From: Xanthobacteraceae bacterium
GTDB taxonomy: Bacteria; Pseudomonadota; Alphaproteobacteria; Rhizobiales; Xanthobacteraceae
Assembly: GCA_031291475.1 (NCBI GenBank)
Contig: JARLIY010000132.1
Location: 1 to 64,000 of the forward strand
Length of the DNA: 64,000 nucleotides
Reading direction: 5' to 3'
Part shown: positions 40,138 through 49,503 of the stretch, piece after piece
How positions within the stretch are numbered: the first letter of the stretch is position 1
Layout: every line of letters begins with the position of its first letter
Position numbers and translations under genes: made by a program
The notes under the pieces: model-generated
What the model was told of the DNA's origin: nothing
The model's input: the letters and a program-made list of their open reading frames with translations, nothing else
Database searches by the model: none

Positions 40138-40168
40138 GCCGGGCACCTCAAGGACCTCAAGATACGCC

Positions 40169-42673
40169 TTACGCCGCCGTCAGTTCGACCGCTGCGGCGA
40201 TGGGGAAGATGCATGTCACCGTGGTGCCCTCGCCGACCACGGAGGAAATTTCGACCGTGCCGCCATGCAGCTCGACGAACGAGCGCACCAGCGACAGGCC
40301 GATGCCGGCGCCGCGATGCTGCGAGCCGAGCGAGTGGGTCTCGAACCAGTCAAAAACCCTTTCCAGCATCTCCTGAGGGATGCCCGGGCCGCGGTCGGTG
40401 ACCGCGAACACCAAAGCGTCGGCGCTACGTTCCGCGCGCAACGTCACGGTCCCGCCGGGAGGCGAGAAGCTCACGGCGTTGGCCAGGAGGTTGAAGAGGA
40501 CCTGCCGCACGCGCCGCTCGTCGGCGACGAAGGAGCCGATGTCACGGGCGGCCCGCGTGTCGAGCACCAGGCCGGCGCCGACCAGACGGTCCTGCACGCC
40601 TTCGGCGGCTGCGGCGATGGTTTGCAGGATGTCGACCGGCCCGAGATTGAGCTGCATGCGGCCGGCGTCGATGGTCGCGAGATCGAGGATGTTGTTGATC
40701 AGAGCCAGCAGAGTGTTGGTGGAGACGGTGATGTAATCGAGATATTCGCGCTGCTTTGCCGCCAGCGCCCCGGTGCTCGGGTCGCCGAGCAGGTGAACGA
40801 AACCGATGATGTTAGTGAGCGGCGAGCGCAGCTCGTAGGATACGTGGTGGACGAAATCGATCTTGATCTTGTCGGCGTCCTCCAGCGCTTCGTTGCGCTC
40901 GCGCAGCGCGCGTTCCACATTCACCGAGTCGGTGACGTCGTGGAACGTCACCAGCGTGGCGCCGGCCGGCAGCGGCACGGTCGTGCAATCGATGACGCTG
41001 CCGTCGCGACGCTCAAGCCGCCCGGCAATCGCCTCGCGGCTGTCGATCGCGGTCACCACCTGGCGCAGCGCTTGCCAGGTGGGATCGTCGCCGTGCAGCG
41101 GCTGGCACTGGGCCGATATCGTTTCGATATGCGGACGCTCGGCCAGCATTTGCGGCGACAAATTCCAGATGCGGGCGAAGGCGGAATTGTGCAGCCGGAC
41201 CCGGCCATCGCTGGCGAACACGGCCACGCCTTCGGCGAGGTTGTCGAGCGTTTCGCCCTGGACACGGATTAATTCCTGGAACCGCCGCTCGAGATCGAGC
41301 CGCTCGGTCACGTCGTCGAACAGGTAGGTCACGCCGCCGTCGGGATTGGGCGTAGTGACGACGCGCAAGGTGCGGCCGTCGGGCAGATGCCAAGTGTGTT
41401 CCGCCGCTTCGACGGCGCGGTAAGCCGCATGAAGCTGCATCTTCCATTGCCGGAAGTCCTGCTCCTCCGGCAGCTTGCGCGAAAGGCGCAGCTCCTCCAG
41501 CACGCCTGAATCGGTCGGTTCCCCGTCGAGATAGAACGCATCGAGGTTCCACAGCGCGCGATAGGCGGCGTTGTAGAAGGTCAGCCGCTGATTGGCGTCG
41601 AACATGGCGACGCCGGTCGAGAGCCGATCGAGCGTGCGGCGGTGGGCGTCGACCATGCGGGCGAGCGCGCTGCGCATGGTTTCCGCTTCGGTGGCGTCGA
41701 TGCCGAGCCCGGCGCTGCCGGTTTCGGTCTGGAAGTCGAGCACATCGAAGCTGCGCCGCGCTCCGGCGACGACGGCCGGGAGCCGGCCGGCATAGCCGCC
41801 GCCGGCGATGCGCGCGCGCGCAATGGCGTCGCGCGCCGAACGATCGAGCAGCTCGAGATTGCGCTCGACGGCCTCGGCGGCGTCGCGCGCTTCGACCGCT
41901 CGGGCATAGGCGGCATTGACGAAGGTGAGCCGCCCGGAAGCGTCGCGCGTCCATACCGGCGATGGCAGCCGTTCGATCAAGGCGCGGAACGAAGCGACCT
42001 CGCGCAGCAGCGCCTCGTGCCGGCCGGCGAGATCGAGGAGCTCGCGCTTGACGCCGCTGGCGTCCTTGAGCCGCAGCACGGCGCGGCCGGCGATGGCGCG
42101 GCCCTGCGCCTCGATCGGACGGCCGCCCAGCGTGGTGAATGCCGTCGAGAAGGCTTCGCCGCGCGCGCGCAAAGCCTCGACGGCCTTCTCCATGGCGGTT
42201 GCCTTCGCGGCATCGAGCCAACTGCCGAAGGCGAGCACGCGATGCGGGGCGGCGACACCGACAACTGCGGGATCGCCGTCGATGATCGGTTCGTCGGATG
42301 CCGCCGGCCAGTCCACCATCACTTGCGGCTCGGTCAGCAGCAGCGCATTGGCGCGGTCGAGAGCCGCGCGCAGCGCCGCAATTTCGTCGTGTGCGGAAGC
42401 TTCCAATCGCGCCGAGTGGGCGCGCGCGCGCAAAAGCATGATCGCGGTGACGACGGCGAATACCAAGAGCCCGGCGAGCAAAGCGAGCACCGCGATTTCA
42501 TGGTGGTCGATGCTGCGGGAGGCGCCGAGGACGAATTCGTGCAACGCCAGGCTTGGCGTTTTGGGCGACTCTTCGGCGCGGGCCGAGAGCGGCGCGACAA
42601 CGCCAACGGCTAGGGGGAATCCGCCGAGCCACGGACGAGCATAGCCCCCGCTCCTCCGGATCGTGTCCGGCAT
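40169..42673 (-). CDS. divL: Cell-cycle sensor pseudokinase DivL-like (Tyr in the H-box)
   Basis: An 834-residue membrane sensor. A signal or TM start and a TM at about 60-82 precede three PAS-like units (near 235, 345 and 490; FVNAAYARAVEA, FYNAAYRALWNL, LHNSAFARIWNLS). The dimerisation box reads DFVHHVSYELRSPLTNIIGF. The phosphoacceptor position is Tyr613, not His, as in Caulobacter DivL. N, G1, F and G2 boxes look intact (NLLANAVSF, DRGPGIP, GAGIGLSLV). DivL acts with CckA, DivK and CtrA; here it heads the run leading to addAB, the synteny expected for divL. ATG with GAGG upstream. Confidence 0.85.
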   Translation of the reverse strand: MPDTIRRSGGYARPWLGGFPLAVGVVAPLSARAEESPKTPSLALHEFVLGASRSIDHHEIAVLALLAGLLVFAVVTAIMLLRARAHSARLEASAHDEIAALRAALDRANALLLTEPQVMVDWPAASDEPIIDGDPAVVGVAAPHRVLAFGSWLDAAKATAMEKAVEALRARGEAFSTAFTTLGGRPIEAQGRAIAGRAVLRLKDASGVKRELLDLAGRHEALLREVASFRALIERLPSPVWTRDASGRLTFVNAAYARAVEARDAAEAVERNLELLDRSARDAIARARIAGGGYAGRLPAVVAGARRSFDVLDFQTETGSAGLGIDATEAETMRSALARMVDAHRRTLDRLSTGVAMFDANQRLTFYNAAYRALWNLDAFYLDGEPTDSGVLEELRLSRKLPEEQDFRQWKMQLHAAYRAVEAAEHTWHLPDGRTLRVVTTPNPDGGVTYLFDDVTERLDLERRFQELIRVQGETLDNLAEGVAVFASDGRVRLHNSAFARIWNLSPQMLAERPHIETISAQCQPLHGDDPTWQALRQVVTAIDSREAIAGRLERRDGSVIDCTTVPLPAGATLVTFHDVTDSVNVERALRERNEALEDADKIKIDFVHHVSYELRSPLTNIIGFVHLLGDPSTGALAAKQREYLDYITVSTNTLLALINNILDLATIDAGRMQLNLGPVDILQTIAAAAEGVQDRLVGAGLVLDTRAARDIGSFVADERRVRQVLFNLLANAVSFSPPGGTVTLRAERSADALVFAVTDRGPGIPQEMLERVFDWFETHSLGSQHRGAGIGLSLVRSFVELHGGTVEISSVVGEGTTVTCIFPIAAAVELTAA

Positions 42674-42712
42674 GCCCCTTAGCCTCTGCTGGCTGCCACC
42701 GCCATCGCCAGA

Positions 42713-42758
42713 CCCCCTCCCTTCCCTCCCCCGCTTGCGGGGTAGAGAAGGGAGGGGG
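42713..42758. repeat. GC-rich hairpin upstream of divL
   Basis: CCCCCTCCCTT (42713) pairs with AAGGGAGGGGG (42748), with further CCCCGC/GCGGGG pairing inside. No coding role. Similar polypyrimidine-flanked hairpins sit at other gene ends in this window (for example near 28775 and 48640), so it may be a repeat family or leader or terminator element. Orientation unclear. Confidence 0.45.
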
Positions 42759-42853
42759 AAGAGCCCGCGAATCGCCCGACTTTACTCTCAAGCGGAATCG
42801 CGCCGAAAGAGTCCAGATCGTGAACGGGGGAACGTGAAACGCGCCGAGGCCGG

Positions 42854-43283
42854 TTACTGCGAATCCTTATCCCCGTTCAGGCGTTCCGCGCGGCGGGCCA
42901 TGTCTTCGAGGTTGATGCGGCTGAGCGCCGAGCCGAATTCCATCTCGGCCGGGGTCAGCGGAAACCACCACTTTGGCCACCAGCTCGGAGTCCGATCCAT
43001 CTTCCAGCCCATCGACCGTGCCTGCCGCACTTGCTGCACGCAGGATGTCGTTCGCCGTCACCTGCGTCCGCTGCCGCGCCAATTCGTAACCGCCGCGCGG
43101 CCCGCGGATACCATTGAGGATTCCGTCGCGCACAAGCGATTGCAGCACGGTCTCAAGGTGCCGGGGCGGCAAGCCGTGACGCGCCGCCAGAGTCCTGGCG
43201 GAAATCGGCCGCCCTTCCGCTTGCAGTGCCACGTCGATGACAGCTGCAATCGCAAGGAGTCCTTTGCGCGGAAGCAGAGACAT
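42854..43283 (-). pseudogene. Rrf2-family transcriptional regulator, frameshifted
   Basis: The first frame encodes the winged-helix part (MSLLPRKGLLAIAAVIDVAL, ARHGLPPRHLETVLQSLVRDGIL, GPRGGYELAR) and reaches SDSELVAKVVV. It then continues as unrelated sequence. The next frame continues as PLTPAEMEFGSALSRINLEDMARRAERL, the expected C-terminus. Deleting one T from the TTT at minus-strand 42964-42962 restores a 142-residue protein. So this is either a true frameshift or a sequencing error. No three-Cys cluster is seen, so the Fe-S sensing of IscR/NsrR is unlikely. Confidence 0.8.
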
Positions 43284-43374
43284 GCAAGCAGAGAAAACGT
43301 CGCACGGGAGAATTGGTTCGCGCTTGGGAGGTAATTGGTTACTCTTCAAGCAGTTCCCGTGACCGACGTCCTAT

Positions 43375-43842
43375 TCAGTCATGCCCCGTCGAACCCATTC
43401 CGCCAGCGGCGCGCGCGGTCGAATCGAGGCTCGCCGCTTCGATAAACTCGATTCGTTGCACCGCCGCGACGATGAGCTGCGCGATGCGCATGCCGCGGCT
43501 TATGGCGAAAGGCTCGGAACCGAGATTGACCAGAATGACCTGCACTTCCCCGCGATAATCCGCATCGATGGTGCCGGGAGAATTGAGCACGGTGACCCCG
43601 TGACGGACGGCCAGACCCGAGCGCGGCCGAATTTGCGCTTCGTGGCCGGGCGGCAGCGCGATCGCGACGCCGGTCGGGATCATCGCGCGCGCCCCCGGCG
43701 CCAGTTCGACCGGCGCGTCGGCCGGCACAGCAGCGAGAAGATCGAGGCCGGCGGCGAGCGCGCTTTGATATTGCGGCAGCGGCAGATCGGCGGCATGCGA
43801 TAGCCGCACGACGCGGACTTCGACTGGTGCGCCACCGCTCAC
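43375..43842 (-). CDS. dut: dUTP diphosphatase
   Basis: A 155-residue trimeric dUTPase hydrolysing dUTP to dUMP and PPi. Motif 1 is AGLDLLAA, motif 2 is [11 protein letters not shown], motif 3 is [10 protein letters not shown], motif 4 is [10 protein letters not shown] and the C-terminal motif 5 region ends GGMGSTGHD. Starts by an ATGA overlap with coaBC, an arrangement common in proteobacteria (coaBC-dut). The protein is full length. Confidence 0.97.
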   Translation of the reverse strand: MSGGAPVEVRVVRLSHAADLPLPQYQSALAAGLDLLAAVPADAPVELAPGARAMIPTGVAIALPPGHEAQIRPRSGLAVRHGVTVLNSPGTIDADYRGEVQVILVNLGSEPFAISRGMRIAQLIVAAVQRIEFIEAASLDSTARAAGGMGSTGHD

Positions 43843-45236
43843 TTTTTCGTATCCGCAAGCGCCGCGGCGATCCGCGCGATCAGTGCGCGCGCGACCTCGT
43901 CCTTCGATTGCGGCGGCCAGGATTCGACACCGTCGGCACTGACCAGGTGAATCGTGTTGCTGTCGCCGCCCATAATGCCGGTCGCGGGCGAAACATCGTT
44001 GGCAAGGATCCAGTCGCAGCCTTTCTTCTTGAGCTTGGCCTCGGCGTTGGCGACGACATGATCGGTTTCCGCGGCGAAGCCGATCACCAGACCTGGCCGG
44101 CCCGATTTGCGGTGCGCGACCGTGGACAGGATATCCGGGTTCTCCACCAATTCGATTGTCGGCGGCGGGCCGTGCTTCTTGATCTTGCGTTGACTCGTCC
44201 GCTGTGGGCGCCAGTCGGCAACGGCGGCGGCAAAGACGGCAGCGTCCACCGGCAGTGCTTTCTCAACCGCCGTCAGCATCTCCTGCGCGGTCTCGACCCG
44301 GACGACGCCCACGCCCGGCGGATCGGGCAAATTCACCGGCCCGCTGACCAGCACGACATCGGCGCCGGCGGCCGCCGCCGCCGCGGCGATGGCGTGACCC
44401 TGCTTGCCGGACGAGCGGTTGGCGAGCATGCGTACCGGGTCGAGCGGCTCATGTGTCGGTCCGGACGTGACCAGCACGCGCCTGCCGGCAAGCACCCCGC
44501 CGCTATGAATGAGCGCCGCCGCGGCGGCGGCGATTTCCAGCGGTTCGGACATACGGCCGGTGCCGGCTTCGCCGCGCTCGGCCATTTCGCCGGCATTCGG
44601 CCCGACGACGTGGACGCCGTCGGCCGCAAGTTGCGCGAGATTGCGTCGCGTCGCCTTCGCCGCCCACATGCGCGGGTTCATCGCCGGCGCGATCAGGATC
44701 GGCCTGTCGGTTGCAAGGAGGACGGCGGCGGCCAGATCGCCGGCATGTCCTCCCACCATTTTGGCGATGAGGTCGGCGGTGGCAGGCGCAACGACGACGA
44801 GGTCGGTGTCGCGCGCCAGCCGGATATGGCCGACATCGAACTCGCTCGCTTGATCGAACAGGTCGGTATAGGCGCGCTCGCCGCACAACGCGCCGGCGGC
44901 GAGCGGCGTCACGAAATTCTGCGCCGCGCCGGTCAGGATGCAACGCACATGCGCGCCGCGGTCCTGCAGGCGGCGGATGAGATCGAGCGATTTATAGGCG
45001 GCAATGCCGCCGCCGATGATGAGGAGAACGCGCGTCGTAGCGGCGGGCAGCGTTTCGCGCTTGGCGCGAGCGGCATCGTCCCGTGCAGCGGCGCCGGCAA
45101 AGCTTTCCTCATCCGCCGCGGCGCTGCGCAGGATGGTGCGCACTTCGTCTTCGACCGAGCGGCCGTTATGGGCAGCGCGCAGCCGCAGGCGCCGCTTGAG
45201 CGTGTCGTCGAGCTGCCGGACGGTGAGACTGGCCAT
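43839..45236 (-). CDS. coaBC: CoaBC with N-terminal ribbon-helix-helix domain
   Basis: A 465-residue enzyme that joins cysteine to phosphopantothenate and decarboxylates it to phosphopantetheine. Residues 1-40 ([20 protein letters not shown], then [16 protein letters not shown]) look like an RHH antitoxin of the FitA/VapB type. From about 65 the CoaC flavoprotein follows ([36 protein letters not shown]). The segment [14 protein letters not shown] has no Cys where E. coli Dfp has its catalytic one. CoaB follows ([20 protein letters not shown]). The ATG is preceded by GGGGA. The leading palindrome could be its own operator. Confidence 0.93.
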   Translation of the reverse strand: MASLTVRQLDDTLKRRLRLRAAHNGRSVEDEVRTILRSAAADEESFAGAAARDDAARAKRETLPAATTRVLLIIGGGIAAYKSLDLIRRLQDRGAHVRCILTGAAQNFVTPLAAGALCGERAYTDLFDQASEFDVGHIRLARDTDLVVVAPATADLIAKMVGGHAGDLAAAVLLATDRPILIAPAMNPRMWAAKATRRNLAQLAADGVHVVGPNAGEMAERGEAGTGRMSEPLEIAAAAAALIHSGGVLAGRRVLVTSGPTHEPLDPVRMLANRSSGKQGHAIAAAAAAAGADVVLVSGPVNLPDPPGVGVVRVETAQEMLTAVEKALPVDAAVFAAAVADWRPQRTSQRKIKKHGPPPTIELVENPDILSTVAHRKSGRPGLVIGFAAETDHVVANAEAKLKKKGCDWILANDVSPATGIMGGDSNTIHLVSADGVESWPPQSKDEVARALIARIAAALADTKK

Positions 45237-45274
45237 CGGCTTCCCCAAGGCAGATCAGCACGTTAGCAGAACTG

Positions 45275-45300
45275 TGATTGCATTGCAATCAATGCAATCA
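45275..45300. promoter_or_regulatory. Palindrome upstream of coaBC, candidate RHH operator
   Basis: Arms TGATTGCATT and AATGCAATCA, perfect over 10 bp, flank GCAATC. Three TGCAATC half-sites can be counted (45276-45282 complement, 45284-45290, 45293-45299). It covers the ubiB stop codon and lies 38 nt before the coaBC start. No T-run, so it is unlikely to be a terminator. The match to the CoaBC RHH domain is inferred. Confidence 0.45.
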
Positions 45301-46872
45301 GCGGATCAGGAGGATGACGATCCATAGCAGCAAGGCGGCGATCACCCACAGCGCGACGATCGACCAGCGGCCGCGGCGGGCTTCGGCCTTGCCGATCTCG
45401 CCGACGGTTTGCGGCGAGAGCACGAGGCCGTCGCGGGTGATTTCGTCGAGCTGATCGAGCACGCGCGCGCCGCGCGTCAAGAGGCCCGGCGCGTTGCCGA
45501 TGAAACGGCCGATTTCGCCGGCGCCCTGCACCGCACCTTCGAGCTTGCCGGCCGGGCCGAGGTGCCGGGTCATCCATTCGCGCACCACCGGTTCCGCGGT
45601 CGACCACATATCGAGCTTGGGATCGAGCGAGCGCGCCACGCCTTCGACCACCACCATGGTCTTTTGCAAGAGCAGCAATTCCGGCCGGGTGCGCATGTCG
45701 AACAGGCCGGTGACCTCGAACAGCAGCGTCAGCAATCGCGCCATCGAAATATCTTCGGCGGCGCGATTATGGATCGGTTCACCGATGGCGCGAATGGCTT
45801 GCGCAAAGCTTTCCACCGAATGGGTGGGCGGCACATAGCCCGCCTCGAAATGCACCTCGGCGGTACGATGGTAATCGCGCGTGATGAAGCCGTGCAGGAT
45901 TTCCGCGAGAAACAAACGCTCTTTGGCGCCGAGCCGGCCCATGATGCCGAAATCGACGGCAATGAGCCGGCCGTCGTCGTCGACGAACAGATTCCCCGGA
46001 TGCATGTCGGCATGAAAGAAGCCGTCGCGCAGCGCGTGGCGCAGGAAGGTCTGGATCAGCGCCCGCGCCAGTTGCGGCAGGTCGAAGCCCTTGGCGATGA
46101 GGCGCGCGCGATCCGACAGCGGCGTGGCGTCGATCCATTCCAGCGTCAGGACTTCCTTGGTGGTGCGGTCCCAGTCCACTGCGGGGACGCGAAAATCCGG
46201 ATCGTCCTTGGTGTTGTCGGCCATTTCCGAGAGCGCAGCCGCTTCCAGGCGGAAATCCATCTCGACGGTGACCGAGCGTCGCAAGGTATCGACCACTTCA
46301 ACGAGGCGGAGCCGGCGCGCCTCCGCGGAAAAATCCTCCGCGTGCCGGGCGACGAAGGTGAAAGCGCGCAAGTCGGCATGGAAACGCCGCTCGATCCCCG
46401 GCCGCAGCACCTTGACGGCGACGGCCTTCGGTCCGCTCGCGGTTTCGACCTCAGCGCGATGCACCTGGGCGATCGAGGCGGCGGCGACCGGCGGGCCGAA
46501 GCTGAGATAGATTGCGCTGACCGGCCTGCCGAACGAGGCGGCGACGGCGGCTTCCGCTTCCTTCTGCGGGAAGGGCGGCATCTGGTCCTGCAAATGCTCG
46601 AGATCGTGGGCAAGCGCCGCGCCAACGACATCGGGGCGCGTCGCCAGAAACTGGCCGAGTTTGACGTAGCTCGGGCCGAGCCGCGTGAGCGCGACCGACA
46701 GACGCGTTTCGGCGGCGCCGCTCGACGGACGCTCGATCAGCCGCGCGACGCGGATCAGAGGACGCGCCGCCGGCGGTATGATCGCCGGATCGATGACGCC
46801 AAAAACGCCTTCGCGGGCGAAAACCCAGCCGGCGCGGCCGAGCCGCAGAAGATACGCGGGAGCGGAGATCAC
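45298..46872 (-). CDS. ubiB: UbiB-family atypical kinase for ubiquinone biosynthesis
   Basis: A 524-residue protein of the UbiB/ADCK family. The KxGQ motif ([13 protein letters not shown]), the Ala-rich nucleotide loop region [11 protein letters not shown], the [11 protein letters not shown] catalytic loop and VDFGIMGRL are present. Two TM helices close the chain ([22 protein letters not shown]). It supports ubiquinone synthesis, probably as an ATPase acting on lipid intermediates. Overlaps ubiE by 4 nt. Confidence 0.95.
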   Translation of the reverse strand: MISAPAYLLRLGRAGWVFAREGVFGVIDPAIIPPAARPLIRVARLIERPSSGAAETRLSVALTRLGPSYVKLGQFLATRPDVVGAALAHDLEHLQDQMPPFPQKEAEAAVAASFGRPVSAIYLSFGPPVAAASIAQVHRAEVETASGPKAVAVKVLRPGIERRFHADLRAFTFVARHAEDFSAEARRLRLVEVVDTLRRSVTVEMDFRLEAAALSEMADNTKDDPDFRVPAVDWDRTTKEVLTLEWIDATPLSDRARLIAKGFDLPQLARALIQTFLRHALRDGFFHADMHPGNLFVDDDGRLIAVDFGIMGRLGAKERLFLAEILHGFITRDYHRTAEVHFEAGYVPPTHSVESFAQAIRAIGEPIHNRAAEDISMARLLTLLFEVTGLFDMRTRPELLLLQKTMVVVEGVARSLDPKLDMWSTAEPVVREWMTRHLGPAGKLEGAVQGAGEIGRFIGNAPGLLTRGARVLDQLDEITRDGLVLSPQTVGEIGKAEARRGRWSIVALWVIAALLLWIVILLIR

Positions 46873-47639
46873 AAACGCCAGCCGGAATGCAGCGCCACGA
46901 TGCCGCCGCTCATCGCCCGGAAGGAAACGCGGGCAAAGCCGGCCGCGCGCATCATGGCGGCGAAGTCCTGCGGTTTGGGAAAGCGGCGGATCGATTCCAC
47001 CAGATAACGGTAGGATTCGGCATCGCCGACCACAACGCGGCCCAGCGCGGGAATGACGTTGAACGAATACAAATCGTAGAGCCTGTCGAGGCCGGGCATA
47101 GTCACGACGGAGAATTCGAGGCAGAGAAACCGTCCGCCGATCTTGAGCACGCGAAACGCTTCGGCCAGCGCCGCTTCGATGCGCGGCACGTTGCGGATGC
47201 CGAAGGCGATCGTCGCCGCGTCGAAGCTGCGGTCGGGAAACGGCAGCTTTTCGGCATTGCCTTCGATGAAAGCGATCCTTCCCTCGATTCGTTCACCGCG
47301 CGCGCGGGAGGTTCTTGAGGCGGCGCGCTCACGGCCGACCGCAAGCATGTCGAGATTGATATCGCAGACCGTAGCGCGGGTCGCCTCGCCGCCGGCCTCG
47401 ATCACGCGCAATGCGACATCGCCGGTGCCGCCGGCGATGTCGAGGAGCGCGAATGGCCGATTCTTCGGCGGGTCGACCGCCGTCACCAGCGCATCCTTCC
47501 AGGCGCGATGCAGCCCGAACGACATCAGGTCGTTCATCAGGTCGTAGCGGCGCGCGACGCTGTGAAACACGTCGTCGACCAGCGCCTGCTTGTCCGCGAG
47601 CGGCACTTCCCGCGCGCCGAACTGGGCCGTGTCTGCCAT
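46869..47639 (-). CDS. ubiE: Ubiquinone/menaquinone C-methyltransferase UbiE
   Basis: A 256-residue SAM-dependent methyltransferase. SAM motif [19 protein letters not shown], then [27 protein letters not shown] and [12 protein letters not shown]. It C-methylates 2-methoxy-6-polyprenyl-1,4-benzoquinol. The ubiE-ubiB pair matches the usual arrangement, with coaBC and dut trailing in the same direction. Divergent from mutM. Confidence 0.97.
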   Translation of the reverse strand: MADTAQFGAREVPLADKQALVDDVFHSVARRYDLMNDLMSFGLHRAWKDALVTAVDPPKNRPFALLDIAGGTGDVALRVIEAGGEATRATVCDINLDMLAVGRERAASRTSRARGERIEGRIAFIEGNAEKLPFPDRSFDAATIAFGIRNVPRIEAALAEAFRVLKIGGRFLCLEFSVVTMPGLDRLYDLYSFNVIPALGRVVVGDAESYRYLVESIRRFPKPQDFAAMMRAAGFARVSFRAMSGGIVALHSGWRL

Positions 47640-47747
47640 GGCTGCGTTTCCTTCAGCACTCCGGCTAAACCATAGCGCGGCAGCGGAAGCGACGCTATGT
47701 CTGGCAAATTAACCATCCTGCTTGCGCCAGCGAAAGCCGATTGAACG

Positions 47748-48629
47748 ATGCCCGAATTGCCTGAAGTCGAAACCGTGCGCCGCGGGCTTGAGCCGGCGAT
47801 GCAGGGCGCGCGCTTCACCAAGGTCGAGGTGCACCGCGGCGATCTGCGCTGGCCTCTGCCCAAGGATTTCGCCCAGCGCCTTAAAGGCAAGACCGTGACC
47901 GGACTCGGTCGCCGGGCGAAATATCTGCTCGCCGACCTCTCCTCCGGCGACGTGCTGCTCATGCATCTCGGCATGTCCGGCTCGTTTCATGTTTTTCGCC
48001 GCGCCGGCAACGAGGGACTGGGCCGCACCTATCACGAACGCGCGCAGCACGCGGCCCACGACCACGTGGTCTTTCATATGTCGTCCGGCGCCATCGTGAC
48101 CTTCAACGATCCGCGCCGCTTCGGCTCGATGAAAATCGTCGCGCGGCAAAAGCTCGAGGCAGAGCCGCTGCTGAAAAAGCTCGGCCCTGAGCCGCTCGGC
48201 AACGCCTTCGACGCCGCGATGCTGGCGCGCGCCTGCCGGGGAAAAAAGACGAGCCTCAAAGCAGCGCTGTCGGATCAGCGGGTCGTCGCCGGGCTGGGCA
48301 ACATCTATGTCTGCGAGGCGTTGCACCGCGCGCGGCTTTCGCCCAAGCGTATGGCCTCGACCATCGCCGATCGGACCGGCGCCCCCAACGAGCGCGCCGA
48401 ACGTCTGGTCGATGGAATCAGGGCGGTGCTCGCGGAAGCGATCGAGGCCGGCGGCTCGTCGCTGCGCGACCACAAGCGCCCCGACGGCGATCTCGGCGCC
48501 TTCCAGCACCACTTCCGCGTCTATGATCGCGAGGGTGAAAAATGCCCGACGCCCGGCTGCCGCGGCACCGTCAAGCGCATCGTGCAGAATGGACGCTCGA
48601 CGTTTGATTGTCCGGTATGCCAGAAGTGA
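47748..48629 (+). CDS. mutM: Formamidopyrimidine-DNA glycosylase
   Basis: A 293-residue base-excision enzyme removing 8-oxoguanine and FapyG. The catalytic N-terminal Pro2-Glu3 is in [16 protein letters not shown]. The H2TH region is [18 protein letters not shown]. The zinc finger is CPTPGC...CPVC at the C-terminus. A 20-residue insert after the first beta strands ([18 protein letters not shown]) is common in alphaproteobacteria. The divergent ubiE start is 108 nt away. Confidence 0.97.
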   Translation: MPELPEVETVRRGLEPAMQGARFTKVEVHRGDLRWPLPKDFAQRLKGKTVTGLGRRAKYLLADLSSGDVLLMHLGMSGSFHVFRRAGNEGLGRTYHERAQHAAHDHVVFHMSSGAIVTFNDPRRFGSMKIVARQKLEAEPLLKKLGPEPLGNAFDAAMLARACRGKKTSLKAALSDQRVVAGLGNIYVCEALHRARLSPKRMASTIADRTGAPNERAERLVDGIRAVLAEAIEAGGSSLRDHKRPDGDLGAFQHHFRVYDREGEKCPTPGCRGTVKRIVQNGRSTFDCPVCQK

Positions 48630-48681
48630 AATTCAGCTCTCCCCGCCCGGCGGGGAGGGAAATTAAGCCGGGAGCGGCCCC

Positions 48682-49455
48682 ATGAGCTACGAAAACATCA
48701 TCGTCGAGACCCACGGCAAGGTCGGACTGATCCGCCTCAACCGCCCGCAGGCGCTCAATGCGCTCAACCGCGCGCTTATGGGCGAATTGACCGCAGCCCT
48801 CGACGCCTTCGAGGCCGAAGCCGCAATCGGTTGCATCGTCATCACCGGTTCGGACAAGGCATTTGCCGCCGGCGCCGACATCAAGGAGATGGCCGACAAG
48901 AGCTTCGCCGACGCTTTCCTCGGCGACTTCGCCGCGACCTGGGACCGCGCCGCCACCATACGCAAGCCGGTCATTGCCGCTGTCGCCGGCTTCGCGCTGG
49001 GCGGCGGCTGCGAGCTCGCTTTGCAGTGCGATCTCATCATCGCCGCCGACAATGCGAAATTCGGCCAGCCGGAGATCAAGCTCGGCATCATTCCCGGCAT
49101 CGGCGGCACGCAGCGCTTCACCCGCGCGGTCGGCAAGGCCAAGGCGATGGATATCATCCTCACCGGCCGCATGATGGACGCGCAGGAGGCCGAACGCGCC
49201 GGCCTGGTGGCCCGCATCGTGCCGGCGGCGCAAGTCGTCGACGAGGCGCTGAAGGCCGCCGCGACCATCGCTGCGATGTCGCTGCCCTCGGTGCTCGGCG
49301 CCAAGGAGGCGGTCAACCGCGCCTTCGAGACCTCGCTGGCCGAGGGCGTGCGTTTCGAGCGGCGGGTGTTTCATTCCCTGTTCGCCACCGCCGACCAGAA
49401 GGAAGGCATGGCGGCTTTTATCGCCAAACGCCCGCCGAAATTCGAGAACATGTGA
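48682..49455 (+). CDS. Enoyl-CoA hydratase
   Basis: A 257-residue crotonase-fold enzyme hydrating 2-enoyl-CoA. The oxyanion pocket is [13 protein letters not shown] and [15 protein letters not shown]; the catalytic Glu pair is in [16 protein letters not shown]. It resembles the short-chain hydratase (paaF/echA) group. Fits a fatty-acid or amino-acid catabolic role. Confidence 0.95.
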   Translation: MSYENIIVETHGKVGLIRLNRPQALNALNRALMGELTAALDAFEAEAAIGCIVITGSDKAFAAGADIKEMADKSFADAFLGDFAATWDRAATIRKPVIAAVAGFALGGGCELALQCDLIIAADNAKFGQPEIKLGIIPGIGGTQRFTRAVGKAKAMDIILTGRMMDAQEAERAGLVARIVPAAQVVDEALKAAATIAAMSLPSVLGAKEAVNRAFETSLAEGVRFERRVFHSLFATADQKEGMAAFIAKRPPKFENM

Positions 49456-49476
49456 TTTTGGCGTGGACCGGCGCGG

Positions 49477-49497
49477 TGCTTCGCGGAAGGCGAAGCA
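49477..49497. terminator. Hairpin between convergent genes
   Basis: TGCTTCGC and GCGAAGCA pair perfectly around GGAAG, 22 nt past the hydratase stop. It can serve transcripts from both sides. No run of T follows, so termination strength is uncertain. Confidence 0.5.
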
Positions 49498-49503
49498 TGG
49501 ATT

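Noticed and set aside
45275-45300. Palindrome as terminator for ubiEB
   Set aside because: Followed by CAGTTCTGC rather than T residues; also coaBC follows in the same direction with a short gap.
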